A stretch of DNA of 64,000 bases from Pedobacter xixiisoli (GTDB taxonomy: Bacteria; Bacteroidota; Bacteroidia; Sphingobacteriales; Sphingobacteriaceae). Shown here piece by piece: positions 16,637-25,819 of the stretch (positions are counted from its first letter, which is position 1; each line of letters starts with the position of its first letter). The stretch lies in NCBI RefSeq assembly GCF_900215335.1, contig NZ_OCMT01000001.1, forward strand, positions 1,302,001 to 1,366,000, in the 5' to 3' direction. Below the pieces are notes generated by a model. The model was not told the DNA's origin. It saw only the letters and a program-made list of their open reading frames with translations, and did no database searches. A program made the position numbers and the translations under genes.

Positions 16637-17206
16637 TTACTTTTTTGCTGCTTTAGGTGCTAATGTTAAAAACATACGCTTACCTTCTAATTTAGGTAAA
16701 AGTTCTACTTTACCTATTTCTTCCAACGCTTGAGCAAACTTTAACAATAAGATTTCACCTTGTTCTTTGTAAACAATAGCTCTACCTTTAAAGTGTACAT
16801 AAGCTCTTACTTTTTCGCCTGCTTCCAAGAAACCAACAGCATGTTTCAATTTGAATTGAAAATCGTGGTCATTGGTGTTAGGTCCGAAACGGATTTCTTT
16901 AATAACCGTTTGCTTAGCATTAGCTTTAATTTCCTTCTGCTTTTTCTTTTGCTCATACATGAACTTACTATAGTCCATAATACGACAAACAGGTGGGTTA
17001 GCGTTTGGAGAAATCTCAACTAAATCAAGTTCAAGCTCCTCAGCAAAAGCCAATGCCTTTGATAGCGGATAAATACCTTGTTCTACATTATCCCCAGACA
17101 GCCTAACTTCTTGTGCACGAATATGCTCGTTAATATTATGTTCTGCTTCTTTTTTCTTAAAAGGTGGACGTGGTCCCCTGTTAAATCCTGGTCTTCCTAA
17201 TGCCAA
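16637..17206 (-). CDS. infC: translation initiation factor IF-3 with TTG start
   Basis: A 189-residue IF-3. The N domain carries [16 protein letters not shown] and the linker region [22 protein letters not shown]; the C domain carries [17 protein letters not shown] and [13 protein letters not shown]-3 binds the 30S subunit and discriminates against non-standard start codons. The only start giving the phylum-typical [15 protein letters not shown] extension is TTG at 17206, preceded by AAGGA about 6 bases upstream, one of the few clear Shine-Dalgarno-like sites in the window. A weak start codon on infC is the known basis of its autoregulation in enterobacteria (AUU there); the same logic is inferred here. 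It starts 13 bp after the thrS stop. Confidence 0.95.
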   Translation of the reverse strand: MALGRPGFNRGPRPPFKKKEAEHNINEHIRAQEVRLSGDNVEQGIYPLSKALAFAEELELDLVEISPNANPPVCRIMDYSKFMYEQKKKQKEIKANAKQTVIKEIRFGPNTNDHDFQFKLKHAVGFLEAGEKVRAYVHFKGRAIVYKEQGEILLLKFAQALEEIGKVELLPKLEGKRMFLTLAPKAAKK

Positions 17207-17219
17207 ATGCTTTCCTTGT

Positions 17220-19145
17220 TTAAACTGTTATTTCTTTATTAATTAATTCACTAAACTCTGCCAAAGTCATGCTTCCCAAATCTCCTTCGCCATGTTTACG
17301 AACAGAAACTTTTCCTTCTTCCATTTCCTTTTCGCCGATTATCAGCATATAAGGCAACTTTTTAACTTCAGCATCCCTAATTTTCCTTCCGATTTTCTCA
17401 TCACGAAAGTCAATTAGACCGCGAATATCGGAATTATTTAGTTCTTCTGAAACTTTTTTTGCATATTCTTCATACTTTTCTGAAATAGGAAGAATGATAT
17501 ACTGTTCAGGAGAAAGCCATAATGGGAAGTTTCCACCGCAGTGTTCGATAAGTACGGCCACAAAACGTTCTAAAGAACCAAATGGTGCACGGTGAATCAT
17601 CACTGGGCGGTGCTTTTGGTTATCACTACCAGTATATTCCAATTCGAAACGCTCAGGTAAATTATAATCTACCTGAATTGTACCTAATTGCCATTTTCTA
17701 CCCAGCGCATCACGTACCATAAAGTCTAACTTAGGCCCATAAAAAGCAGCTTCACCATATTCTACTACAGTTGGCAAGCCTTTTTCTTCTGCAGCTTCAA
17801 TAATCGCAGTTTCGGCTAGTTTCCAATTTTCATCAGAACCGATATACTTAGTTTTGTTTTCTGGATCACGTAATGAAACCTGAGCGATATAGTTATCAAA
17901 ACCTAAAGACTTAAATACGTGAAGTACCAAATCGATCACTTTTTTAAACTCGTCTTTTACTTGGTCTGGGCGACAAAATAAATGCGCATCATCTTGAGTG
18001 AAGCCACGTACACGAGTTAAACCGTGTAACTCGCCACTTTGCTCGTAACGATAAACTGTACCAAATTCCGCAAAGCGAACTGGTAAATCTTTGTACGAAC
18101 GAGGTTTAAATTTATATAATTCACAGTGGTGTGGGCAGTTCATCGGTTTTAGGAAGAACTCCTCTCCTTCTTGTGGTGTTTTTATCGGCTGAAAAGCATC
18201 CTTACCATATTTCTCATAGTGACCAGAAGTGATATACAAATTCTTGTGACCAATATGCGGGGTAATTACTTGCTCGTAACCAGATTTTTGTTGCGCTTTA
18301 GTTAAAAATTGCACCAAACGTTCACGCAAAGCAGTTCCCTTTGGTAACCACATTGGTAAGCCCATTCCTACTTTTTCTGAGAAAGTGAAAAGTTCTAATT
18401 CTTTACCCAATTTACGGTGGTCACGTTTTTTAGCCTCTTCAATCATGTGAAGATACTCTGTTAACTCACTTGCCTTAGGAAAAGTAACACCGTAAATACG
18501 TGTTAACTGTTTTTTAGTTTCATCGCCTCTCCAGTACGCACCAGCAACGTTCATCAATTTTATTGCTTTGATTACGCCAGTATTGGGAATGTGTGGACCG
18601 CGACATAAATCTGTAAAACTGCCTTGGGTATAGAAAGTAATTTTTCCATCCTCTAAACCTTCTAACAAATCTAATTTGTACTCGTCGCCTTTTTCTGTGA
18701 AATATTTTATAGCATCAGCTTTGCTAACACTAGTACGTTGGAAAACTTCCTTTTGCTTAGCCAGCTCCAACATTTTATCTTCGATTTTTTTGAAATCATC
18801 AGATGAAAATTCTACTTCTCCGAAATCTACATCATAGTAGAAGCCAGTTTCGATAGCTGGACCGATACCAAATTTAGTTCCTGGATAAAGCGCTTCTAAA
18901 GCTTCTGCCATTAAGTGGGCAGATGAATGCCAGAAAGTTGATTTTCCTGCGGTATCGTTCCAAGTCAATAATTTAACTGCAGAATCAGCTTCGATTGGAC
19001 GTGTACTGTCCCAAACTTCTCCGTTTACTTCTGCTGCTAAAACGTTTCTTGCTAGGCCTTCTGATATTGACAAGGCAATTTGATGGGCACTTACGCCCTG
19101 TTCATACTGACGTACTGAGCCGTCAGGTAATGTAATGTTAATCAT
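17220..19145 (-). CDS. thrS: threonyl-tRNA synthetase
   Basis: A 641-residue class II ThrRS with the standard order: N-terminal TGS domain (residues ~1-60, [18 protein letters not shown]), editing/SAD domain ([11 protein letters not shown] and the zinc-type [12 protein letters not shown]), catalytic core (motif 2 [21 protein letters not shown], core zinc residues around [12 protein letters not shown]) and C-terminal anticodon-binding domain ([15 protein letters not shown]). It charges tRNA-Thr and edits Ser-tRNA-Thr. It heads the operon thrS-infC-rpmI-rplT. A -7 box (TATCTTTG) and a leader hairpin lie upstream. Confidence 0.98.
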   Translation of the reverse strand: MINITLPDGSVRQYEQGVSAHQIALSISEGLARNVLAAEVNGEVWDSTRPIEADSAVKLLTWNDTAGKSTFWHSSAHLMAEALEALYPGTKFGIGPAIETGFYYDVDFGEVEFSSDDFKKIEDKMLELAKQKEVFQRTSVSKADAIKYFTEKGDEYKLDLLEGLEDGKITFYTQGSFTDLCRGPHIPNTGVIKAIKLMNVAGAYWRGDETKKQLTRIYGVTFPKASELTEYLHMIEEAKKRDHRKLGKELELFTFSEKVGMGLPMWLPKGTALRERLVQFLTKAQQKSGYEQVITPHIGHKNLYITSGHYEKYGKDAFQPIKTPQEGEEFFLKPMNCPHHCELYKFKPRSYKDLPVRFAEFGTVYRYEQSGELHGLTRVRGFTQDDAHLFCRPDQVKDEFKKVIDLVLHVFKSLGFDNYIAQVSLRDPENKTKYIGSDENWKLAETAIIEAAEEKGLPTVVEYGEAAFYGPKLDFMVRDALGRKWQLGTIQVDYNLPERFELEYTGSDNQKHRPVMIHRAPFGSLERFVAVLIEHCGGNFPLWLSPEQYIILPISEKYEEYAKKVSEELNNSDIRGLIDFRDEKIGRKIRDAEVKKLPYMLIIGEKEMEEGKVSVRKHGEGDLGSMTLAEFSELINKEITV

Positions 19146-19182
19146 CTACAACTATGATTTAGAGTTTATAAAATTGTTATGC

Positions 19183-19206
19183 AAAATCACTTACGTGTGT
19201 GATTTT
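19183..19206 (-). promoter_or_regulatory. leader hairpin at predicted 5' end of thrS mRNA
   Basis: Perfect 8-bp arms AAAATCAC and GTGATTTT enclose the 8-base loop TTACGTGT. With transcription starting about 6 bases after the box at 19215-19222, the hairpin sits at the extreme 5' end of a ~63-base leader, 38 bases before the ATG. Confidence 0.6.
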
Positions 19207-19214
19207 ATTTTGTG

Positions 19215-19222
19215 CAAAGATA
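19215..19222 (-). promoter_or_regulatory. -7 promoter box TATCTTTG for the thrS operon
   Basis: The plus-strand CAAAGATA is TATCTTTG on the coding strand, a full match to TAnnTTTG, 70 bases upstream of the thrS ATG. It is the only good box in the region. Confidence 0.6.
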
Positions 19223-19251
19223 GGGTTTTCCTTTCTATTTTTAAACTTTCG

Positions 19252-19349
19252 GCCCGCAGATTTCGGTGATGTTTCCGCAGATTTTTGCAGTACGGAAAAA
19301 ATAAATATCTTTTTATATCTGCGTTTCCAATCTGTTAAAATCAGCGGGC
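19252..19349. repeat. hairpin repeat family F copy 1, left flank of GxxExxY gene
   Basis: The ends GCCCGCAGATTT and AAATCAGCGGGC pair with one mismatch; inner CTGCG/CGCAG words recur. Its vocabulary (CGCAGATTT, AATCAGCGGG) matches the right flank at 19782-19853 and a gene-less copy at 38432-38480. Confidence 0.7.
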
Positions 19350-19393
19350 ATTCTTTTAAAAGTATTATATTCAAATAACCTATTCTATGGATT

Positions 19394-19771
19394 ATGACTG
19401 AAAACGAAATCTCTTATGAAATACGTGGAGCGATTTTCGAGGTATACAATAACCTTGGGCCCGGTCTTTTAGAGTCTGCTTATGAAGCCGCTTTAGGATT
19501 TGAATTAGGAAGAAGAGGACTTTTCTACGCTAAACAAGTTCCTTTAACCATGCAATATGAAAGTATTCAGTTGGATATATGCTATCGGCTAGACTTTTTA
19601 GTTGAAGATAAAGTTATCATCGAAATAAAATCAGTTGAAACGCTGTTAAATGTTCACCATAAACAATTAATCACTTATTTGAAGTTGTCCGGATTAAAAC
19701 TCGGCATCCTTGTAAACTTCAATACTGATGAAATTGCTAAATCTATTTTTAGGAAGGCAAATGGCATCTAG
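19394..19771 (+). CDS. GxxExxY protein
   Basis: A 125-residue member of the GxxExxY family. The name-giving motif is GPGLLESAY (residues ~22-30). The rest carries the typical YRLDFLVEDKVIIEIKSVE stretch (~60-78) with D, E and ExK spacing like a PD-(D/E)xK nuclease core, and ends KLGILVNFNT. The family is known from rRNA intervening sequences and scattered intergenic sites; its function is unproven but a nuclease-like fold is suspected (inference from the ExK motif). Here the gene is bracketed by two hairpin repeats of the same family, which makes it look like cargo of a small repeat-bounded element. The frame is intact. Confidence 0.88.
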   Translation: MTENEISYEIRGAIFEVYNNLGPGLLESAYEAALGFELGRRGLFYAKQVPLTMQYESIQLDICYRLDFLVEDKVIIEIKSVETLLNVHHKQLITYLKLSGLKLGILVNFNTDEIAKSIFRKANGI

Positions 19772-19781
19772 CTTTTCCAAC

Positions 19782-19853
19782 AGATTTTCGCAGATATTTG
19801 AATAGTAAAGATCTCCTTAATCTGCGGTTCAATCAGCGAAAATCTGCGGGAAC
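19782..19853. repeat. hairpin repeat family F copy 2, right flank of GxxExxY gene
   Basis: CAGATTTTCGCAGAT pairs with ATCAGCGAAAATCTG with one mismatch, followed by CGGG. It starts about 12 bp after the GxxExxY stop. Confidence 0.75.
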
Positions 19854-19923
19854 GTCAGCTGTCTGTAAACAAAAAATGTCCCGACCACAGCCGAGACATT
19901 CTAAAAATATAAAATGGAATTCC

Positions 19924-20805
19924 TTAGTTTACTCTACCAGTAGCACCTTGACGGTTGCCGTTGTTATTTCTAAACCTAGCCATCATAGCAGCTTGTTTAG
20001 CTTGGTATTGTTCTAGAGTAATTGCCGTTGCCTTTTTAGGAGCAGTTACGTCTTTATTACTAACGTTTCTGTACTCAATACTTTTTGCTGTGGTACCGCC
20101 ACCTTTAATTTCAATAGCTAATACAGCTCCTTCCGTCCATAAGTTTGGCATTGGGGAAAAGTTAAAGCCCAAATCATTGGTATACCAAAGTACTGTTTCG
20201 TCAACCACGTCTTTATCCATATCTAAAACTTTCGCTTTACGAGTAGTTCTTATAGTTACTTTCTTGCAATCAAGATTAACAATCTTTTTAGTTTCATCAG
20301 ATTTGATAATATCTACTACAGGAGGAACATCTAAAAATTGTACTGCATTGTTATTTTGATTACTGTTTCTTACGCCATTACCGCCACCAAATTGATTGAT
20401 TGAAGCCAAAGCTAATTTAGTTGGCATCACATAAGTAGTATCCATTAAATCAAACACTTCAACCAATTTTTGGTCGGCAAAGGTGTAGTAATATTCTTTA
20501 TTACCACCACCGAAACCGCCGCCAAATCTCATACCACCACCTGGACCGCCGCCGCTATTGCTATCCTCTGTTTCTGTTACAGGCATATAGCTTGCATTGG
20601 TAGCATTGTAAAGTAATTCGTAATTAGATTTGATGGATTTAGGCATACGAGCTTTCATTTGCTCAGGTATTTGTCTGCCACTTGCTTCGGCAACTGCAAT
20701 TGGGTCAATTATAGTTTCAAATTGGATAGCTCCCGATTTCTTTTGTGCCTGTGCATTAACTGTAAAAGCCAATACACTTAAAAAAGCGATAAATATTCTT
20801 TTCAT
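19924..20805 (-). CDS. secreted GLPGLI-like protein
   Basis: A 293-residue exported protein with a clear signal peptide (MKRIFIAFLSVLAFTVNAQA). A Gly-rich insert (SGGGPGGGMRFGGGFGGGN, residues ~84-102) is followed by YYTFADQKLVEVFDLMDTTYV. The C-terminal half has the KIVNLDCKKVTI, DETVLWYTNDLGFNFSPMP and TEGAVLAIEIKG segments that line up with GLPGLI-family proteins, with the GLPGLI motif itself replaced by EGAVLAIE. GLPGLI proteins are periplasmic or surface-exposed Bacteroidota proteins of unknown role, often beside TonB-dependent receptors; no receptor is adjacent here. A basic Asn/Gly-rich tail ends the protein. Assignment is by motif alignment only. Confidence 0.65.
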   Translation of the reverse strand: MKRIFIAFLSVLAFTVNAQAQKKSGAIQFETIIDPIAVAEASGRQIPEQMKARMPKSIKSNYELLYNATNASYMPVTETEDSNSGGGPGGGMRFGGGFGGGNKEYYYTFADQKLVEVFDLMDTTYVMPTKLALASINQFGGGNGVRNSNQNNNAVQFLDVPPVVDIIKSDETKKIVNLDCKKVTIRTTRKAKVLDMDKDVVDETVLWYTNDLGFNFSPMPNLWTEGAVLAIEIKGGGTTAKSIEYRNVSNKDVTAPKKATAITLEQYQAKQAAMMARFRNNNGNRQGATGRVN

Positions 20806-20834
20806 TTATTGTTTTGTTTTCGATTATAATTACG

Positions 20835-20842
20835 CAAAACTA
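20835..20842 (-). promoter_or_regulatory. -7 promoter box TAGTTTTG for the GLPGLI-like gene
   Basis: The plus-strand CAAAACTA reads TAGTTTTG on the coding strand, matching TAnnTTTG, 29 bases upstream of the ATG. Confidence 0.5.
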
Positions 20843-20976
20843 ACTCTATCTCAATAAATTTCATGTTAACAAAAGTTATAATTTTGTTTTATAACTGTAG
20901 TTTTACAATGTAACAATCAGCTAATTTGCAAGTGCTTTGATTGATATTTTAGTGATTGGTTTAATCGACAGAAAAA

Positions 20977-21714
20977 TTAATATTCGGTACTTTCTAACCA
21001 ACCATTCGCCAGTACATCCGCTAGGTGCATTGTCTTGAGTGGAATGTTATTTTTCTTGATATAGCCGTCGAGGTGCAGCAAACAAGAAAGGTCGGTTGAG
21101 ATGATGTAATCCGCATCCATTTCTAGAGCGTTATTAACTTTTTGCTCTGCCATGGCCGATGAAATGGCATCAAATTTAACGGCAAAAGTACCACCAAAAC
21201 CGCAACACATATCGGTATCTTTCATTTCGAGCATTTCTAAACCTATTACTCTAGAAAGTAGCTGACGAGGTTCTTCTTTGATTTTACACTCTCTTAATCC
21301 ACTGCACGAATCGTGATAAACCGCTTTACCTTCTAATTCAGCTCCGAAATAATCTTTTTTCAATACGTTGACCAGGAAATCCGATAATTCAAATATGTTG
21401 GATTGTACATTTCTACATTTGTTATGTACAATGGTATTGGTAAACAAATCATTGTAACCACCTTTTACCATGCCCACGCAAGATGAAGATGGCGCCACGA
21501 TGTATTCGCTCTCCGAAAAATCTGATAAAAACTTCGTGCCTATTTCCTTGGCTTGCTCCCAATAACCTGCATTGTAAGCAGGCTGTCCACAACAGGTTTG
21601 TTTGGAGTTGTATGAGATTTCGCAACCTGCTTTTTCCAAAACCTTAATGGTATTAAATGCAGTTTCAGGATATAATTGATCTATAAAACAAGGGATAAAT
21701 AGCTCTATCTTCAT
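20977..21714 (-). CDS. LutA-like (Fe-S)-binding protein with two CCG domains
   Basis: A 245-residue protein with two cysteine-rich CCG repeats: CFIDQLYPE...CCGQPAYNAG (residues ~9-50) and YHDSCSGLREC...MCCGFGGTF (~130-185). These ligate Fe-S clusters in LutA/YkgE, GlpC and heterodisulfide reductase subunits. LutA works with LutB and LutC in L-lactate oxidation, but neither partner is in this window, and the neighbours are an MFS transporter and a GLPGLI-like protein. It could be a stand-alone member or act with LutBC encoded elsewhere. The gene follows the MFS by 33 bp on the same strand, so co-transcription is likely. Confidence 0.85.
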   Translation of the reverse strand: MKIELFIPCFIDQLYPETAFNTIKVLEKAGCEISYNSKQTCCGQPAYNAGYWEQAKEIGTKFLSDFSESEYIVAPSSSCVGMVKGGYNDLFTNTIVHNKCRNVQSNIFELSDFLVNVLKKDYFGAELEGKAVYHDSCSGLRECKIKEEPRQLLSRVIGLEMLEMKDTDMCCGFGGTFAVKFDAISSAMAEQKVNNALEMDADYIISTDLSCLLHLDGYIKKNNIPLKTMHLADVLANGWLESTEY

Positions 21715-21747
21715 TATATTTATTTAGGTATCTGCTCTTAAAATCAC

Positions 21748-23118
21748 TTAATCAACCACCACGGCTTTAGGTTCTACCTTTTTTAAGAGCAGCAAAAATA
21801 CTAAACCAAAAACAAAAAACAGTGCTAATGCAATCACCGAATTACGCATGCTTCCGCTAAGTACTTCTATATAGCCGAAGCTGAACATTCCAAAAACTAG
21901 CGCAACCTTCTCAGTTACATCATAAAAGCTAAAAAATGAAGTATGGTCTGGACTTGATTGAGGTAAAAATTTAGAATAGGTAGAACGCGATAAAGATTGA
22001 ATTCCGCCCATAATTAAACCGATAACTGCGGCTAAAGCATAGAATTGCATTTCGGTGTGGATGAAATAAGCAGATATACAGCTGCCAATCCAAATAATTA
22101 CCACACCTATTAGCACATTTACGTTACCAAATCTCTTCGAGGAAAGATAAGACATCAGCATTGCGCCAGGAATAGCTACCAATTGTAAAATAAGGATGGT
22201 CGCAATCAATTTAGTGGTTGGCAGATGTAATATTTTCTCACCAAAAATAGTCGCCACTAACATCACGGTCTGTACACCCATTGAATAAAAGAAGAACGCA
22301 AACAAGAAGCGCTTCAAGTATTTCATTTGCTTTACCTGTTTCCAAACTTTATTTAGTTCTTGGAAGCCACTACTCATGATGTTTTTCTTTTCTGTTTTAA
22401 AATTCGGACTTCCTTTTGGCAAGTTTCTGAAAGGAATTTGAGCAAAGCCAATCCACCAAATACCAACTAACAGAAATGATAAACGTGCCGGAACGGAGGC
22501 ATCTACAATACCAAACCATTCTGGCTTAAACACAAATACAAAGCAGATAATTTGCAGAATGATACTTCCAACGTAACCAAAAGTAAATCCTTTGGCACTT
22601 ACATTATCTTGTTCTTCAACCGTTGCAATTTCTGGCAGATATGAATTGTAAAACACCAAACTTCCCCAAAAGCCAACGGCGGCAATTACAAACATAATTA
22701 CACTAAAATTCAGTGTATTTACTCCTTTATCGGCATTAATCTCGAAGAAAAAAAGCGCACTACAGGCAATTGCGCCAATGTAGGTAAACATTTTCATGAA
22801 GATTTTCTTGTTACCTCTGGTATCGGCTATGGAAGATAAGATTGGAGACAAAATTGCAATTACTAAAAAAGCAAAAGCCATGGCATAGGTATACAGAGCA
22901 GAGTTGATGATTTTATAACCAAAGAAATAAACATAATCGATAGTATTATCATCTTTATCGCCTGTAATTGCCGTGTAATAAGCCGGAAATATGGTGGAAG
23001 TAATGACTAAATTATATGCTGAATTTGCCCAATCGAAAAAGGCCCAAGAGCGAATTGTCTTTTTATCGTTTTTAACCCCTAAATCCCCATAAGAGGATTT
23101 TGAAAGCTCGTCTTTCAT
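21748..23118 (-). CDS. MFS transporter of the UMF1 (Atg22-like) family
   Basis: A ~456-residue transporter with about twelve membrane segments. The opening IRSWAFFDWANSAYNLVITSTIFPAYY is the signature of the UMF1/Atg22 MFS branch, and RLSFLLVGIWWIGFAQIPFRNLP marks the central loop region. Atg22 in yeast vacuoles exports amino acids; bacterial substrates are not established. I place the start at ATG 23118 (MKDELSKSSYG). The earlier in-frame ATG at 23187 would overlap the upstream broken gene and add 23 non-conserved residues. Downstream, 33 bp away, is the LutA-like gene. Confidence 0.85.
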   Translation of the reverse strand: MKDELSKSSYGDLGVKNDKKTIRSWAFFDWANSAYNLVITSTIFPAYYTAITGDKDDNTIDYVYFFGYKIINSALYTYAMAFAFLVIAILSPILSSIADTRGNKKIFMKMFTYIGAIACSALFFFEINADKGVNTLNFSVIMFVIAAVGFWGSLVFYNSYLPEIATVEEQDNVSAKGFTFGYVGSIILQIICFVFVFKPEWFGIVDASVPARLSFLLVGIWWIGFAQIPFRNLPKGSPNFKTEKKNIMSSGFQELNKVWKQVKQMKYLKRFLFAFFFYSMGVQTVMLVATIFGEKILHLPTTKLIATILILQLVAIPGAMLMSYLSSKRFGNVNVLIGVVIIWIGSCISAYFIHTEMQFYALAAVIGLIMGGIQSLSRSTYSKFLPQSSPDHTSFFSFYDVTEKVALVFGMFSFGYIEVLSGSMRNSVIALALFFVFGLVFLLLLKKVEPKAVVVD

Positions 23119-23167
23119 AAATTCGTGTTGTTTATTGCGGCTAAGATATGAAATTTGGTGAATTGAA

Positions 23168-23797
23168 TTATTCTTTCCAAAAATCATCTGTTAAATAGAA
23201 AACTGTATCTATAAAGAATAGGAAACCGTTATTAGTAAGCACATTTTCATCGTGTAAATCTTCTAAGATAATTCCTAATTCAGTATTGAAATAATCATTA
23301 TTTCTTGTGTTAGAAAAACCATTTTGAGCTAAAAACGCCTTTACCAAGTGTAAATCTGTTATAGTAGTAATGGTTACAAACGATTGCTGAACAACAGCAT
23401 ACAAAAGATTTTTATCATCTTTTGTAAAGCCTATCAGTTCGTAAGCGGTATCGGAAAAAAAGTAATTATGTAGTAAAAGATTGTGGAATTAATCTTGCCA
23501 CGAAGCGTAGTAAATGGCATCGTTAAGTTTAATGACGTGTTTATCGTCTTTTAGATAAACCTTTTGTTCGGCGCCTTCACTTACGTATTTCGAAAAATCT
23601 ATATCATTAATCCAAAGATTATTTTCGATGATAAATTTCTCTAAGACCTGTTCTTCTTGTTTTCTGAAGAGCTTTGTGCCTTTAATTGCTGTGCTTGTTT
23701 CCGTGCTTTTTCTAACGTAACTGGATATTGTTTGGATAATTTCTCCGAACCTAACTTTGCTCTTTCCTGAAAGGACATTACGTAACTCATTTTTCAC
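23168..23797 (-). pseudogene. kinase-like (polyvalent-protein kinase domain) gene with one in-frame TAA
   Basis: A continuous 209-codon frame read from ATG 23797 is interrupted only at codon 103 by TAA (23489-23491). Before it: a helical N-part and EGAEQKVYLKDDKHVIKLND, a phosphate-loop/VIK-like kinase segment. After it in the same frame: FHNLLLHNYFFSDTAYELIGF, YAVVQQSF, and LGIILEDLHDENVLTNNGFLFFIDTVFYL. LEDLHDENV resembles a catalytic HxDxxxxN-type loop and FFIDTVF a DFG-equivalent. The pattern matches the kinase domain found in phage/ICE polyvalent proteins and as short stand-alone proteins in Bacteroidota. In relatives I would expect Tyr at the interrupted position (inference). One base change (TAT/TAC to TAA), a sequencing error or readthrough would each explain it. 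Confidence 0.75.
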
Positions 23798-23872
23798 GTG
23801 TTTTTGTTAACTAACACAAAGATAAGAAAGATTGTTTACTTAATTAAATAGGGATTAATTGGCATTCAAATG

Positions 23873-25765
23873 TTACAAATAATACTTCTTCCCATCAGTT
23901 TTTATTTTACCTGCGTCAAGAAGCTCTCTAATCCTATCAATTTTATCGTTATCTGTACCCGTCTGTATACTTTTTACCAAATCATCTAAGTCGAAATGCC
24001 CACTTTGTAACACCGTACTAATTTCGTAGTCGATTTTATCATTATAGTCTGCTAAATCCTGTAGTTTCTTTTCCGCTAAACACACATCGCAAACACCACA
24101 TTTATCGGCTTTGCTTTCTCCAAAATAAGTAAGCAATTGTATGCTTCTACAAATTTCGTTAGATGCATAGGCCAATACAGCCTCTATTTGCGTACTTTGA
24201 ATTTGCTTTCTTAGTTCTATAAATTTAGCATCTACATCCAAATGCAACATATCCAATCTGGCGGTAATAAACTGCAGTTGTGGTTTATCTGTTTGCGGTA
24301 AGTAAGAAATCAGGTTATACTCCTGTAACTTCTTCAAATAAGCAATTACATCATTGTAGGAAATCTTCAATCTGTTCGACAAATCACTTTCTTTGATTTT
24401 CACATAACTATCAAAAGCTCCGCCGTAAGAGCGCTGAATAGTTTTTATAATTGGGTCGAACGCTGCATTTTCAATTTGGAAACGGTAAACATCTTCGTGG
24501 CCAACGGCAAACATCAGCCTCGAAGAAATAAATATATTCTCTGAAAGCGTTAAATAGCCGTCACGTTCTAAAAATTTCAACGCAGCCATCGTTTTAATTA
24601 CCCCAATATTAAAGCGTTTACAAAAGTCAGCCAAATCAAACTCAAAGCTTAAACCTTGTCCAGCGCCATAAGCTAACTGGTAATAATTACCCAAATAATG
24701 ATAGACTTTTTTGATTTCATCAACTGATGGAAAGCTGTCAGTATATTTAGCTTCTAAAACCTTTTGGTCACCGTTATTGGTCAGCAAAACCCCGAACGCC
24801 CGTTTTTCGTCACGCCCTGCCCTTCCTGCTTCTTGATAGTAAGCTTCCAAACTTTCGGGCAGATCTAAGTGCACCACAAAACGTACATCAGGTTTGTCAA
24901 TCCCCATCCCGAAAGCGTTGGTGGCCACCATTATTCGGGTTTTATCTTTCTTCCAGTCTTCTTGTTTCTGGAAACGAACATCTTTTTCTAAACCTGCATG
25001 ATAAAAATCTGCTGAGATTTGGTTGCGCTGCAAAAACATGGCTATTTCGGCAGTTTCACGTCTGTTACGAACATAAACCAACCCACAACCTTTTACATTT
25101 TTGCAGATATCAATCAGTTTTTTGTGTTTGTCATCAAGGTTAAAAACTACATAACTGAGGTTTTTTCTTGAAAAGCTTTTCACAAAAACCTGTGCATCTT
25201 TTAGTTCGAGTTTTTCGATGATGTCTGTTCTAACTTCGGGCGTAGCAGTTGCAGTTAGTGCTAAAATTGGTATATCCGGAAGAATTTCTCTCAGCTCTTT
25301 GACTTTCAAATATGGTGGTCGAAAATCATAACCCCATTGTGAAATACAATGTGCTTCATCGATGGCAATCAAATTCACATTCATGTACGAAATACGTACT
25401 CGAACCAGTTCTGAAAGCAATCTTTCTGGAGATAAATAAAGAAACTTGATTTTCCCGTAGATACAATTATCCAGCAAAATATCGATTTCTCGCTTGCCCA
25501 TTCCGGCATAAATTGCAATGGCTTCAATTCCCTTGGCTTTCAGATTTTCTACCTGGTCTTTCATCAGTGCCACCAAAGGCGAAACCACAATGCAAATACC
25601 CTCTTTCATCATGGCTGGAACCTGAAAACAAACAGATTTTCCTCCGCCAGTTGGCAAAAGAGCTAAGGTATCTTGACTTTTTATAACCGATTGAATAATC
25701 TCTTCCTGCAACGGACGAAAAACATCAAACCCCCAATATTTCTTTAAAACTTCTGTTGCAGTCAT
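23873..25765 (-). CDS. recQ: ATP-dependent DNA helicase RecQ
   Basis: A 630-residue RecQ helicase. Motif 0 is YWGFDVFRPLQEEII, Walker A is TGGGKSVCFQVP, motif II is DEAHCISQWGYDFRPPY, motif III ALTATATP, motif V ATNAFGMGIDKPDVRFVVH and motif VI QEAGRAGRDEK. The RQC zinc ligands appear as EICRSIQLLTYFGE with CGVCDVC. There is no C-terminal HRDC domain of the usual length; the protein ends in a short helical tail. RecQ unwinds duplexes and branched DNA 3'-to-5' in recombination repair. It is a second repair helicase in this window, 9 kb from the Lhr cassette, preceded by repeat E1. Confidence 0.95.
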   Translation of the reverse strand: MTATEVLKKYWGFDVFRPLQEEIIQSVIKSQDTLALLPTGGGKSVCFQVPAMMKEGICIVVSPLVALMKDQVENLKAKGIEAIAIYAGMGKREIDILLDNCIYGKIKFLYLSPERLLSELVRVRISYMNVNLIAIDEAHCISQWGYDFRPPYLKVKELREILPDIPILALTATATPEVRTDIIEKLELKDAQVFVKSFSRKNLSYVVFNLDDKHKKLIDICKNVKGCGLVYVRNRRETAEIAMFLQRNQISADFYHAGLEKDVRFQKQEDWKKDKTRIMVATNAFGMGIDKPDVRFVVHLDLPESLEAYYQEAGRAGRDEKRAFGVLLTNNGDQKVLEAKYTDSFPSVDEIKKVYHYLGNYYQLAYGAGQGLSFEFDLADFCKRFNIGVIKTMAALKFLERDGYLTLSENIFISSRLMFAVGHEDVYRFQIENAAFDPIIKTIQRSYGGAFDSYVKIKESDLSNRLKISYNDVIAYLKKLQEYNLISYLPQTDKPQLQFITARLDMLHLDVDAKFIELRKQIQSTQIEAVLAYASNEICRSIQLLTYFGESKADKCGVCDVCLAEKKLQDLADYNDKIDYEISTVLQSGHFDLDDLVKSIQTGTDNDKIDRIRELLDAGKIKTDGKKYYL

Positions 25766-25819
25766 ATAAAATCTAAGCTCAAAACTATGAAACGGTAGCG
25801 GTTTTTCAAAAAAGGTTTA

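Noticed and set aside
19145..19250. T-box riboswitch ahead of thrS
   Set aside because: The leader is only about 63 bases and lacks the conserved T-box word and antiterminator; a simple hairpin fits better.
19177..19374. 65-residue minus-strand open frame between thrS and GxxExxY
   Set aside because: It overlaps the hairpin repeat and thrS leader, and its composition follows the repeat, not a protein.
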